64,000 nt of DNA. It comes from Chaetoceros tenuissimus (Eukaryota > Bacillariophyta > Thalassiosirophyceae > Chaetocerotales > Chaetocerotaceae). Below, in pieces: positions 43,508 to 54,476 of the stretch (positions are counted from its first letter, which is position 1; every line of letters starts with the position of its first letter). Location: positions 1,054,001-1,118,000 of the forward strand of contig BLLK01000047.1 of assembly GCA_021927905.1 (NCBI GenBank), given 5' to 3'. Under the pieces are notes generated by a model, which saw nothing but the letters and a program-made list of their open reading frames with translations, did no database searches and was not told the DNA's origin. Both the position numbers and the translations under genes were made by a program.

Positions 43508-44192
43508 CCTTATTTCAAAAGTACTGACTTCTATTTCATTCAACTATCTAAAAGACAAAATGCGACGATGCGAGTATTACTTTCATTACTTTTGATGGAT
43601 GCTTACTCAATCGAATGGAACTCTAGAAATTTGATTTTCAGAGCCGCCCAAAAAAAGAAGTGAAAAGAACATCTCATCAATCAATCCCATACAAATGATA
43701 AAATCAAAAATGGCCTCTTTACTTTTTTGCCTTCCAATCTATGAACTCACACTTGCAACATAATTGTTTACCAGCTATTTATTAATTGCAATGTATTCAC
43801 GCGCACTATTTTCATTTTAATAAATTGGTCAAAGATTTGCACGAACAGCATTTACTTTCTTCCGTCTTCGTAAACTAAAACCTTGCTTCGTTTCTATTTT
43901 TCCATTACGTAGAAAACTTTCGGGACTGTGAAAAACTTGAGGAAGTTTTGGATTGCATACATGAGAAGAGATATAGTATAAATATGCATTATACAAATAG
44001 TGTCACTAGATACAATGAAATATCGACGCATTGACTAAAGATACTCCCATAAATACCATACAAATAATGGCTACAAATCTAATCAGACTGACTCGACTGC
44101 GCTTGTCTAGATTGTAACCCAAAGCTGCAAGCAAGAAATCCATGACACATTCTACCAAGTCGTCTCTTTCAAATGCTCCAATTTCTATACAT
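43508..44192. other. spacer with shared MYND promoter block
   Basis: Bases about 43640-43760 match the upstream regions of the other MYND paralogs: a GCC(G/C)CCCAAAA start, AAAAGAACATCT, CAATCCCAT, then AATGGCCTCTTT at 43709-43720. The rest is the 3' flank of paralog 2, which is also conserved with paralogs 3 and 4 (ATCGAC.CATTGACTA, CAAATCTAATCAG). Confidence 0.6.
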
Positions 44193-45516
44193 CTACTCTG
44201 CAAGTATATCCTCAAGCTCAAAGCATTTCTTCTCCAGTCTTAGTCCATACGCGAGAAAATCAAGACACTCCCTTTCGAAGCGTCTCCTCATTCTTTCTTT
44301 ATTCTCTTTCGCTGCTGCTTTCCACTTTCGGTAGGCCTTAAGGACAGGGCAGAAGGTTTCGTGACCTACACAAGTTCCTCGTACTTGGTTCTTCCTCCAA
44401 TTCACACGTTGATGGTCGATACTGCAGTAACAGGATACACGACATCCACTGCATACATATTTGACGTCGTCCTTGGTTGGCGCTTGTGTACAGGTAGAAC
44501 AGTAGTCTTTGAAAGTCCATTCATTCTCAACTATCTTTTCAATATTAGAAATAGAAAGCTCATAGCAAAGTTGCTTGTGCTTTTCGTCACTGAGCTTATG
44601 ACATAGATAGTGCCATTGTGCAAGAGCTAATTTGAAGCTTGGATTGCGGATGTTGTTAAATGTATAGTTGTCTCGAATATGGTATAGAAAATTGTTGATG
44701 AGAATATAATCTTCCTTTTTGGAGCGCAGGTGATATTCTTCTCTATATCTCTCAACATAGGATACAGCAAGGGAAACTTTTGCCTTTAATCTTTCCGGAA
44801 GGTTTGGAAGAAATAGAAGCTTCTTGTCAAGGTCAATGACTTCATCGAATTTCTTTGCTGCACGCAAAACGTTTTCAGTCATTCCCAACAACTCAACACC
44901 ATTTACATAATTTAAGGTTGCATCAACCGGTAGAGCTCTCAATTGTTGATAGAGGAATTTACAGATGCATGAAGTATCGCTGTTGCCATTCTTTGTAGCG
45001 ACTAACGCAAATTCGTAGAGTACTTGTATCTGCTGTATATCCGCAGTCGATTGATCCATATCATCATCCTCCAACCAATCTTTTCCTATTTTTTGATCTT
45101 CAAAGAGAAAGTTGTCTTTCAAATCATTGTATACTTCCACTACCGCTTGATAGTTGTAGCGACGATCTTCGAGCCATATGAGATATCTGTAAAGTTCCAA
45201 AACGCATTTGCATAAATGATTTGGTCCATATTCGAGTTTACAAAGGACTTTTTGTTTTGTCTTGATAAATTCAATTCCAACTCTCAAATTTGTAGCACAA
45301 TCGGAGTACAATTCTTTCACCGCGCTTGCATTTGTTAGGTCCAAAAGCCCGCAGATTCTAGAACTGACATTATCGAATATCACTTATTTTTTAAAACATT
45401 AAAGATAAGAAGAATGTCTACATGAGTAAACCATTTGAACTCATTAATCACTTACCGTTGTCTGTATCAACTTTCTTAGCCTGCTGACGTCGACTCTTTT
45501 TTCCTTTCTTGCCCAT
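44193..45516 (-). CDS. MYND-type zinc finger protein, paralog 2, 416 aa
   Basis: Exons 45516-45456 (MGKKGKKSRRQQAKKVDTDN) and 45382-44193, with a 71-nt intron, join to 417 codons. Closest to paralog 1: it shares YNDLKDNF, SYVERYREEYHLRSKK, ALAQWHYLCHKLSDEKHKQ and the MYND cluster CSTCTQAPTKDDVKYVCSGC with CYCSIDHQRVNWRKNQ. The ending EFLAYGLRLEKKC-type sequence is shared by all four. Paralogs 1 and 2 form one pair, and 3 and 4 the other, so the array probably arose from two rounds of duplication. Confidence 0.85.
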
Positions 45517-46107
45517 CCTATTTCAAAAGCAGTGACTTCTATTTTATCCAACTAGTTAGGAAATATATGAGGAGATGCAATAGCCGCTTTCATCCATTTG
45601 GACGGATGCTTTTCCGATCGAATCTTGTAGAAAATTTAGAGCCCGCCTAAAAAGAAGCAAAAAGAACATCTGAAACAATCAATCCCATTATACAATGACA
45701 CTCGAAATAGCCTCCTTATTTTTGGCCTTTCAATTTATGATCTCTTCACAGTTGAATTTCAATTAGTCAACAAGCAAAGTAACATGTTTACCAACTATTT
45801 AATTAATGCACGTAACTGATGCGTTGATGCTCACTAAGATTATCATTCTATGAATTACCGAAGATTTGCAACAATGAAAATAGACTTTACTTTTTTCGGC
45901 CTTCTGAAACTTCAATTCGTTTCTATTTTTCTTATCAATACTCTCGACTGTGAAAACCAAAGATTGCATACATAATAAAATGATTTTTATAAACTTGCAT
46001 TATACAAATTGTGCCACTAGATACAAAAACATATCGACACATTGACTAAGTAAACTCTCAAAAATCCAACATACAGCTGCAAATCTAATCAGCCTGACTA
46101 CACTTCT
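45517..46107. other. spacer with weaker MYND promoter block
   Basis: Bases about 45635-45735 carry the shared block in degenerate form (AATAGCCTCCTT instead of AATGGCCTCTTT). No gene is seen. Confidence 0.5.
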
Positions 46108-47421
46108 TCAGAACCAACACTTATCTTCTAACCCCAACCCATACGCTAGAAATCCAAGACACTCTCGACCAAATCGCCTCTTCGTCTTTGTTTCCTTCTC
46201 AGTATCACCACTATCTACAGATTCTTGCCACCTTCGATATGCTTTCATTGCAGGACAGATAGCTTCATGGCCGAAGCACATGTCGTCTACTGCATTCTTC
46301 TTCCAGGATACTCTCTGATGATCGATGCTGCAGTAGCACGCCACACGACATTCGCCACAGACTAGTTTGACTTCGTCCTTGGTTGGTGCTTGATGGCAAT
46401 AGAAGCAGCTATCTTTCATGTGCCATTTGTCGGCAATGAGCATTTGAACGCAGTCAATGGCTTTAGTGCGCAATCCAACCCATGTTTCGTCTTCATTCTT
46501 TTTCTTCAATGCTTTAGACAATAAAAAGTACCATTGTGCATGTGCTATTCCATATGACAGTTGTAATTCAGTATAGCAGCTCAAGGCATCCCAGTCGCAT
46601 TTCCTTGTCGCACGAAGCATAAATTTATTAAGCCGATCAAATATTTGTTTGTTTTCCTTCTTTGTATGTTTATGGAATTCTACTCGATATCTTTCAATGT
46701 AAGTGATTGCTAGTGATGCTACTGATTCTAACTTTTCATACTTATCAAGATTCCTGACTGATGTAAATTTCCTATCCATATCTATGGCGGCACCGAAGTT
46801 TTTAGTTGCACGCAAGCACTTCACAATTTGTTCTTTACAACTAGATGCCTTGTCTCTATCTGTCTTTTTCATGTAGTTTGTTGCACCTTCAAATAATATA
46901 ATAGAATCAGCACTAACATGATTACTAACTCTGATCAAAGCAAGCTCATGATATATCGTGATAAGAGTTATAAAATCTTTCAAATTACTCCTACTTGAGA
47001 CTATCTTGAAAACGGTTGCACGGTTGAATTTCGAGGTGAAAGAGTTGTAAATCTGAATCACTTCTTCATAGTTACAGTGGTCATTATGTGCCATTCCTAT
47101 GAGTGTTACATATGCTTGCAGAATCAGATATTCGTAGAACAGATGTCTCTCTCTCTCAGCCTTGACGATGATTGCCTCTTTTGCCTCCACGAATTGAACA
47201 GCCTCCTTCATGATTGAAAGAGCATCTGAATACAAACTTTTCGAGAACCTTTTCATTGCTCTATCATCATATTCCCTCAATCTATTCAAGATATTGTCAA
47301 TTACAACTAGAGCTTCATTGAGAGGACGCGGACAAAAAACACGTTTTACTAGCTGGCTGCTTCTATTGCACTTACTTTCGTTTGTTTCGGCTTTCTTACT
47401 CCTTTTTCCTTTCTTTCCCAT
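46108..47421 (-). CDS. MYND-type zinc finger protein, paralog 3, 416 aa
   Basis: The start is placed at MGKKGKRSKKAETNE (47421), by homology with the other three; the frame is open further upstream by chance. Exons 47421-47376 and 47312-46108 flank a 63-nt intron. That intron has no in-frame stop and is a multiple of three, so it reads through as 21 extra residues if not spliced. Spliced length is 416, identical to paralogs 2 and 4, which supports removal. MYND cluster: CFYCHQAPTKDEVKLVCGEC, CYCSIDHQRVSWKKN and CFGHEAICPAMKAYRRW. The helical middle contains SLAITYIERYRVEFHKHTKK. Confidence 0.85.
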   Translation of the reverse strand: MGKKGKRSKKAETNESKCNRSSQLVKRVFCPRPLNEALVVIDNILNRLREYDDRAMKRFSKSLYSDALSIMKEAVQFVEAKEAIIVKAERERHLFYEYLILQAYVTLIGMAHNDHCNYEEVIQIYNSFTSKFNRATVFKIVSSRSNLKDFITLITIYHELALIRVSNHVSADSIILFEGATNYMKKTDRDKASSCKEQIVKCLRATKNFGAAIDMDRKFTSVRNLDKYEKLESVASLAITYIERYRVEFHKHTKKENKQIFDRLNKFMLRATRKCDWDALSCYTELQLSYGIAHAQWYFLLSKALKKKNEDETWVGLRTKAIDCVQMLIADKWHMKDSCFYCHQAPTKDEVKLVCGECRVACYCSIDHQRVSWKKNAVDDMCFGHEAICPAMKAYRRWQESVDSGDTEKETKTKRRFGRECLGFLAYGLGLEDKCWF

Positions 47422-48184
47422 CCTACAACCTATAGATGACTGAATATTCTTTGATTGAAAGTAAATGTATCTATACTTGAGGTAGAGCTCTTGCAAGTGA
47501 ATAGTAGATTGAATTTCAGCTGCTTTCATGTTCTTCAATCGAATCTTGTAGAAAATTTGGAGCCCGCCCAAAAAGAAGCCAAAAGAACATCTCATCAATT
47601 AATCCCATTTACAATGACATTCAAAATGGCCTCTTTTACTTTTTGGTCTTCCAATTTATGAACTCTCATACAAATGATTGAATTAGACATAAAGCATAAT
47701 CATGAGTTTTTCACCAACTATTCAATTTACAGTCTCACTATTTTATGAATCGCTGATGATTACTTTTGTCTTTACTTTTTCGACCTCTTTGTTTCAACTT
47801 TCTGGACTGTGAGAACTCGTAGGTCTAGGAAGTTTTGGATTGCACACAACATGTTTACCAACTATTTCATTGAAGCAATTTGTTAACACGCACTATTTTC
47901 ATTACATGAATTGACGAAGATTTACTTTTGCTTTCTCATTTTGCTGGAACCTCTCTCCGTTTCTATTTTTTTTTCATCTATGCTCGACGTTCTCGATTTT
48001 GAAAACTTACGTGAAGGCAGTTTTGGAGTGCAAACATGAAAGAGATAAAGCACAAACATGTATTATATAAAAACGTGTCACTAGTTACAAAAGAATATCG
48101 ACACATTCACTACATATACTCCCAACACGTATACTGCACATCTAATCAGCCTGACTCCACTTCTTCAGAATCATAACTATCATA
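47422..48184. other. spacer with shared MYND promoter block
   Basis: Bases about 47540-47665 carry the shared block, with AATGGCCTC at 47625-47633. A CACGCACTATTTTCATT segment near 47890 also occurs near 43800, so spacers were duplicated along with genes. Confidence 0.55.
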
Positions 48185-49500
48185 TCACTTATCTTGTAAC
48201 CCTAATCCGTACGCAAGAAATCCAAGACACTCTCTATCAAGCCGTCTCTTCATCTTTATTTCTTTCTCAGTGTCACTAACATCTACAGCTTCTTGCCACT
48301 TTCGATATGCTTTCATTGCAGAACAAATAGCTTCATGACCGAAACACATGTCGTCTAATGCGTTCTTCTTCCAGGATACCCGCTGATGATCGATGCTGCA
48401 GTAGCACGCCACACGACAGTCGCCACACACTAGTTTGACCTCATCCTTTGTTGGTGCTTGATGACAATAGAAGCAGTTGTCTTTCATCTGCCATTTCTTG
48501 GCAATGAACGCTAGAACGTAGTAAATGGCTTGACTGCGCAAATCAGTCCACATTTTTTCATCACTCTTCATTTGTTTAGACAGTAGATAGTACCATTGTG
48601 CAAGAGCTACTCCATGCGAAAAACGTAAATCAGTATTATTGTATCTCAAGGCATCCCAGTCTTGTTTTTGTTTTGGTGCTGTATGAGCAATGAATTTGCT
48701 AAGCCGGCTAAATTCAAGCTTGTTTTCCTCCTCTGTATGTTTATGAAATTCAACCCGATATCTTTCAATGTAAGTGATTGCTAGCGATGCTGCTGACTCT
48801 TTCTCTTCTCCCTCATCAAGATCTCTGATTGATGCAAACTTCATGTCCATATCTATGGCGGCACCAAAGTTTTTAGTTGCACGCAAGCAGCTCACAATTT
48901 GTTCCTTGCACATAGTTGCCGAGTCTCTATCTGCATCTTTCATGTACTTTGGTACATCTTGAAATAGAGAAGAATCAGCACTAATATCATTGCTTACTCT
49001 GATTAAAGCAAGGTCACGATACATCATGATGAGAATCACCGATTCTTCCATGAAACTGCTAGTTACGACCCCCTTAATTGCTGTTGTGTAGTTGAATTTT
49101 GAGGTGAAACAGTTGCAAATCTGAATCACTTCTTCATAGTTACGGCGGGTATTATATTCAGTTGCTATGAGTCTTCTATATGTCTTCTTTATCAGGTATT
49201 CGTAGAATAAATATATTCCTCTCTCTGCCTTGACGATGATTGCCTCTTTTGCCTCCACGAATTGAACAGCCTCCTTCAAGCTTGAAACGGCATCTGAATA
49301 CAAATTTTTCATGGAGCTTTTGAATGCTCTCTCATCATATTCCTTCACTCTATTCATGATATTGTCAATTACAACTGAAGTTCGATTAGTGCACACAAAA
49401 AACATGTATTTACTAGTTAACTACTCTACATGCACTTACTTTGATCTGTATCGACTTTCTTAGCCTGCTGACGTCGACTCTTTTTTCCTTTCTTACCCAT
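48185..49500 (-). CDS. MYND-type zinc finger protein, paralog 4, 416 aa
   Basis: Exons 49500-49440 (MGKKGKKSRRQQAKKVDTDQ) and 49374-48185, with a 65-nt intron, join to 417 codons. Very close to paralog 3 (shared FVEAKEAIIVKAERG, KNFGAAIDMD, SLAITYIERYRVEFHKHTEE, and the MYND cluster CFYCHQAPTKDEVKLVCGDC). Its first exon is instead nearly the same as that of paralog 2, so exon 1 may have been exchanged or kept unchanged by selection. The intron contains stops, unlike that of paralog 3. Confidence 0.85.
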
Positions 49501-50175
49501 GCTAAAACCAGTAGATGTCTGAATATCCCTTGATTCAAAGTAAACGTATCTACACTTGAGGAGATCTTCTAATGTGATTGGTAGATATGAAGTTCTAGCT
49601 GCTTCCCTGTTCTTCAATCTTGTAGAAGTTAGGTTGTTAGGTTTAGCCCGCCCGCCCAAAATGGAAAACATCACAATTCTTCAATGCGAAATGGCCTAAA
49701 GAGTTTTGTGGCTCGGCTCTTTGCACTTTTCATGTTCTCATTATCTGTATAAAAATATAATCCATTTGAATTCTAATACCTATAATTTTTATTTATTTAT
49801 ACATAGATCTTGTAAATAGAGAAATCTTAGTCTATACAAAAGAAATAGTAACTTTACAGTACCATACTTAGGTTCAAAAAATAAACACGTCTTCTTATTG
49901 AATAACCGCATCTAACGACTATATGGAAAATTACATAGCTATCGAAAAATGAGAGCCAAATGGCTAGATGTTGAGTCCCATCTTTCAAAAAGGTTCGGAT
50001 CGTCACCTTCTCTTTGACCTTTGACACAACCCAAATCACAAAGAACTCTTTGTTTCATTACTTATCAATTGATACTTCCTTTATTGATTCACACGATATA
50101 TATACGTCTTCCCTAAGCTATAACATTTCCTGTTGAGTTTCAATACTTTAGTCTTTTTCAGTGTCAGCAAGCAGC
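49501..50175. other. divergent spacer MYND 4 / PCCA
   Basis: Contains a short version of the MYND promoter block at about 49640-49700 (GCCCGCCCGCCCAAAA, then AATGGCC at 49690). The rest is AT-rich. No gene is seen. Confidence 0.45.
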
Positions 50176-52685
50176 ATGCATTCAGCCAGTAGAATCACAA
50201 GATCGGTGACGAGAAGATCCATTTCTTCATCCTTATTTTTGAGAAGCCGAAATAAGATCCCTTCATCTGCTATTCGCTCTTTGAGTTCCATTCATCCAAC
50301 GATTGTACCATTTACTTCTGGTGATAAGTTGAGAGCTCGTCCTCGTATCGCATCTTTCAGTAGTGCAGCAATAGAAAACGATGAGCCAGTAGACATCAAT
50401 CATTCAACATCATCTCAGTCCTTTGAGAAAATACTCATCGCCAACCGTGGAGAAATTGCTCGTAGAATCATTCGTACCTGCAAATCTCTTGGTATTAAAA
50501 CAGTGGCAATATACTCTACTGCTGACTCCAAATCGCTTCATGTACAAGAAGCAGATGAAGCTATATGTGTCGGTCCAGCTGCTTCTTCTGACAGTTATCT
50601 CTCTGTTCCAAACATTATGAAAGCTATTGAGCAAACGAATGCAAATGCTATTCACCCAGGATATGGATTCTTATCTGAAAATGCAGAATTTGCAGAACAT
50701 ATTGAAAAAGTAGGTAAGAAGTTCATAGGACCATCAAGTTCTGCAATCATTGCCATGGGGGACAAAATTACTTCGAAACATATTGCCAGTTCGGCAGGTG
50801 TGAATATTATTCCTGGCTTTGAAGGATTTGTCACTTCCCCTGAGCATGCTGTGAAGATTGCACATCAGGTGGGATTTCCAGTCATGATCAAGGCTACTTC
50901 AGGAGGAGGAGGAAAGGGAATGAGAATCTGCTACACGGATGAAGAAGTGAAGGAAGGCTTTTCGTTGAGTTCGGCAGAAGCGAAGAAATTCTTTAATGAT
51001 GATCGTTTATTTATTGAAAAGTATATTGAGAAGCCTCATCATATTGAGATTCAATTGTTGAGTGGAAGGAATCCAGAGACTGGAGAATTGGATATTTTGT
51101 GTTTCCCAGAAAGAGAATGTAGTATTCAGAGGAGGAATCAAAAAGTCTTGGAAGAGAGTCCAAGTACAATATTGAAACCTGAGACACTAAAGGAGATGGT
51201 GAGACAGGTAAAAATGTTAGTCAGAGACGTGGAATACGAGAGTGCAGGGACAGTTGAATTCTTAGTTGACGAGAAGCAGAACTTTTACTTTTTGGAAATG
51301 AAGTAAGTACCCCTTAATGGGTTCCTATGAAGCGAAACTTGTTCACCTTCATCTGACAAATCTCACAAAAATCTCGTCATCTTCTAGTACTCGTCTACAA
51401 GTAGAGCATCCAGTTACCGAAATGGTGAGCGATGGTATCGATCTTGTACACGGGATGATTGAAGTAGCCGCAGGAAAAGGGATCCCACGTGAATACATGG
51501 CAAAGCTAGGTGATCAATCAGGAATGTCTGAAGAAGAAAAGGAAGGTCTTAGCGTCCCACATCATGGTAAGATATCTTATTCACAAAAGCAAATTTAAAC
51601 AAAATTTGTTCGCGAAATATGATCTCATTTAAACTTTCATTTCACCTTTCGTAGGATATGCCATCGAGGCTCGTATTTACGCTGAAGATCCATTGCGAGG
51701 GTTTCTACCTTCGACAGGTCCACTGAATGAGTACATCGAACCGAATGCAGGAACTGAAGGTGATTGTACAATCCGTATCGATAGTGGGGTTGCTCCTGGT
51801 GGAATTATATCTCAGTACTATGACCCTATGATTTCGAAACTTATCTCTCATAGTTCCACCGATCGAAATAGTGCCATTGACGCCTTGAAAAATGCTATTG
51901 ATGGGTATGTAATTTCAGGAGTAGGAAATAATACATCCTTTTTGACCGATGTTCTTCGTCATGATTCCTTTGTAGCTGGTGATACACCTACAAACTTTAT
52001 TCAAACACACTATCCTGAAGGTTTCCATGGCGTAGCTTTGTCTAGTGAAGAATATGCTGAAACAGCAGCAATGGCTGTTGTAGCCAATATGATTCGAAGT
52101 GAAGTACTTCAGAAACCTCCGGCACCTATGAAAGTGGATGAATTTGATCCTTTTATTGTATGTCTTGGAGGATTATTTGGAAAAGCATATCAAGTTCAAG
52201 GATTAGAAGATGCACTGAAGGTTACAAGTATTGACGGAGAAGAAACCCATACTGTTCAATTAGAAGAAATCGATATTGATTCTAGATCTCCAATTGTCAA
52301 TGTTGTTGTAAATGACAAGAAGAGAGTACTTCAAATTGAACCCGAAGATAGCTCCGGCAAATTCTCAATCAAATATGAAGGTGCACAGATGGATGCAATA
52401 GTAATGAGTCCTCAAGAATACGAACTTGCCAAATACATGAATGAGCCAACAAAGATCGACACAAGCAATCTGATTCTGAGTCCAATGCCAGGAACGTTGA
52501 TTTCTTACTCTATTTCCGACGATGCCGAAGTTGTAGAAGGTCAGGATATTTGCATTGTCGAAGCAATGAAGATGCAAAATGTGATTAGAGCTCCTAGATC
52601 TGGAAGAATCAAACATTTGCATTCTGCAGTTGGGGCTTCCTTGATGGCTGATGAAATCATTGTAGAGTTTGTCAAGGATGAATAA
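50176..52685 (+). CDS. PCCA: propionyl-CoA carboxylase alpha chain, mitochondrial, 778 aa
   Basis: Exons 50176-51302, 51388-51566 and 51655-52685 join to 779 codons. The first 75 residues are rich in Ser/Arg and poor in acids (SRITRSVTRRSISSSLFLRS), a mitochondrial presequence. The biotin carboxylase part begins with KILIANRGEIARRIIRTCKS. It has HPGYGFLSENAEFAE, the glycine-rich ATP loop TSGGGGKGMRI, ERECSIQRRNQKV and, across the first intron, EMKNTRLQVEHPVTE. The C-terminal biotinyl domain has SPMPGTLISYS and the biotinylated lysine in VEAMKMQN. HYPEGFHGV in the middle fits propionyl- rather than acetyl- or methylcrotonyl-CoA carboxylase. It carboxylates propionyl-CoA to methylmalonyl-CoA together with a beta chain not in this window. 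The frame extends upstream to a GTG at 50161; the ATG is preferred. Confidence 0.9.
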
Positions 52686-53017
52686 GGGCAACTTCTTATC
52701 TTCATTTAAAATAATTAGAAAAGGAAATGAATAATAATTTAGAGATGAAAAAATGCTTTAGTCCAAGAATTGGTCCATCGTTAGTGGCATCTAATTTGGC
52801 CCGAAAGTTGTCGGCCCGTTGGTCGGATTTTTCTTTTCCGACACATCATCTTCATCTCGTCATTGTTGTGGCTGACACACATTTTTCATGCCACACACTT
52901 CTCTTGAACATGGAACAGTCTCTTTTGTTTCACTTCTGCACTCTCCACATTATCGATCTAGACATACAACAGAGCTTATACACTGCACTCGAGACAGATG
53001 AAGCAACATCTTACAGC
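52686..53017. other. spacer PCCA / Ctp peptidase
   Basis: The downstream frame is open back to 52727, but I see no domain there. It contains CCAAGAATTGG and GGTCGGATTTTTC-type sequence and probably holds the promoter and 5' UTR. Confidence 0.4.
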
Positions 53018-54466
53018 ATGAAGGCTTATTTAGTGACATATCTTTTTTCAGCTTTCGGAGCTCAGTTGGTCACTGCTTTCTCATTGCCACCGTCGTCGTC
53101 TCATTTCAACAAGGATCTCAATAAGTCAGTTTCCCAATTGCAAAAGGCAGTAGCATCATCTTTACTGTCTCTTTCGATTCTTACTTCTCCTCTGAGCATT
53201 CAGTTGGACAACAATCATGGACAAGGCATACACGATAACATCTCATCATTTACATCAAGGCATAATTTCCAAATCGTCAAACAAGAAGCTATAGCCGCTC
53301 CCTTGAATGAAAACCAACAATTTGTATCTGACGTATGGTTCTCTGTATCAGCTCAATTCTTTGATCCAACATTCAATGGCATGGGAGAAGATGGATGGCG
53401 ACAACAAAAGCTCACTGCCATTCAAAAAGTAGTCGAGACAGGTCCAGATGACGAAGATCAACTATTGGTAAAACAAGCTATTGATGAAATGCTTCAAACT
53501 TTAAATGATCCATATACACGATTTTTAGATAAAGAAAAATTTGAAACTTTGACAACGTATGCCAAAGGATCTAATACTGTCGGAAGAGCGGGAATCGGTG
53601 TGCAACTTTTATTAGAACCACGAAATAATGCTGTGCTTGTGGTAAGTGTTGCAGAAAATGGACCAGCTGCAAAAGCGGGTATTCAAAGGGGAGATTACAT
53701 TATTGAAATTGATGGGGAATCACTAGATAGTGCATCTGCCGAAATTGTAGCTGCCAAATGCAAAGGTGAAGCAGGTACAAAGGTCAATATTCAAATTCGT
53801 CGTCCAAAGGAAGATGGTGACTTTGCAAATGCAAGTACCAAGGAATTTTCGATATCGAGAGCAGCAGTACAAGTGAATCCTGTCAAAACTTCGACTTTTA
53901 CATCATCCAGGACTGAACGTAAAGTTGGGCTTTTGACCATTCCAGCATTTACTGTAGAAACGCAGGGGCAAGTCATTGATGGAATGCGGAAATTACTCAA
54001 TGAAGAGAATGTTCAAGTGCTGGCAATTGACTTGAGAGGAAATGTTGGTGGATACATGCCTGCTGGAATAGATACAAGTAAATTATTCCTTGCTGGAGGA
54101 AGACGTATTGTAGCAGAAGTCAACAAAGGTGGTCAAGCCACAGCCTATTATTCGGATGGCGTCGGGGCTGAAACATCTGTCCCACTTTATATTCTCGTAG
54201 ATGGGAAAACTGCTAGTGCGAGTGAAATATTTAGTGGAGCATTGCAAGATAATCGTAGAGCTATTCTTGTCGGGTCCAAAACATTTGGAAAAGGAAGAAT
54301 ACAAAATGTTCAGTCCATTGGAAATGGTTGTGGAGTTGCTGTTACTAGAGCAAGATATGTAACGCCACTAGGAAAGGACGTTCATGGAATTGGAATCACA
54401 CCCAATAAAGAAGTCAACTGCAAACAAAGTCAAAGTGCTGCAATGTGCTTAAGTGATATTATATAA
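53018..54466 (+). CDS. C-terminal processing peptidase (S41), plastid-targeted, 482 aa
   Basis: Start at ATG 53018 because MKAYLVTYLFSAFGAQLVTA-FSLPP gives a signal peptide ending in a TAF cleavage motif, the diatom plastid pattern; a further hydrophobic stretch (SLLSLSILTSPLSIQL) may direct it into the thylakoid lumen. The frame is open upstream to an ATG at 52727, giving 579 residues. The order is as in CtpA: an N-terminal helical part (LNDPYTRFLDKEKF), a PDZ domain (GIGVQLL...AAKAGIQRGDYIIEIDG), then the protease core with DLRGNVGG, the catalytic serine in TASASEIFSGALQDN, and the lysine in TFGKGRIQNVQ. CtpA cuts the C-terminal extension from the photosystem II D1 protein. This one may do the same, or act on other lumen proteins. 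Confidence 0.85.
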   Translation: MKAYLVTYLFSAFGAQLVTAFSLPPSSSHFNKDLNKSVSQLQKAVASSLLSLSILTSPLSIQLDNNHGQGIHDNISSFTSRHNFQIVKQEAIAAPLNENQQFVSDVWFSVSAQFFDPTFNGMGEDGWRQQKLTAIQKVVETGPDDEDQLLVKQAIDEMLQTLNDPYTRFLDKEKFETLTTYAKGSNTVGRAGIGVQLLLEPRNNAVLVVSVAENGPAAKAGIQRGDYIIEIDGESLDSASAEIVAAKCKGEAGTKVNIQIRRPKEDGDFANASTKEFSISRAAVQVNPVKTSTFTSSRTERKVGLLTIPAFTVETQGQVIDGMRKLLNEENVQVLAIDLRGNVGGYMPAGIDTSKLFLAGGRRIVAEVNKGGQATAYYSDGVGAETSVPLYILVDGKTASASEIFSGALQDNRRAILVGSKTFGKGRIQNVQSIGNGCGVAVTRARYVTPLGKDVHGIGITPNKEVNCKQSQSAAMCLSDII

Positions 54467-54476
54467 CTTAAGATAC

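Noticed and set aside
44006-44221. 71-codon frame with a hydrophobic segment at the 3' end of MYND paralog 2
   Set aside because: It overlaps the MYND C-terminus in another frame; the homologous 3' regions of paralogs 3 and 4 do not keep an open frame.
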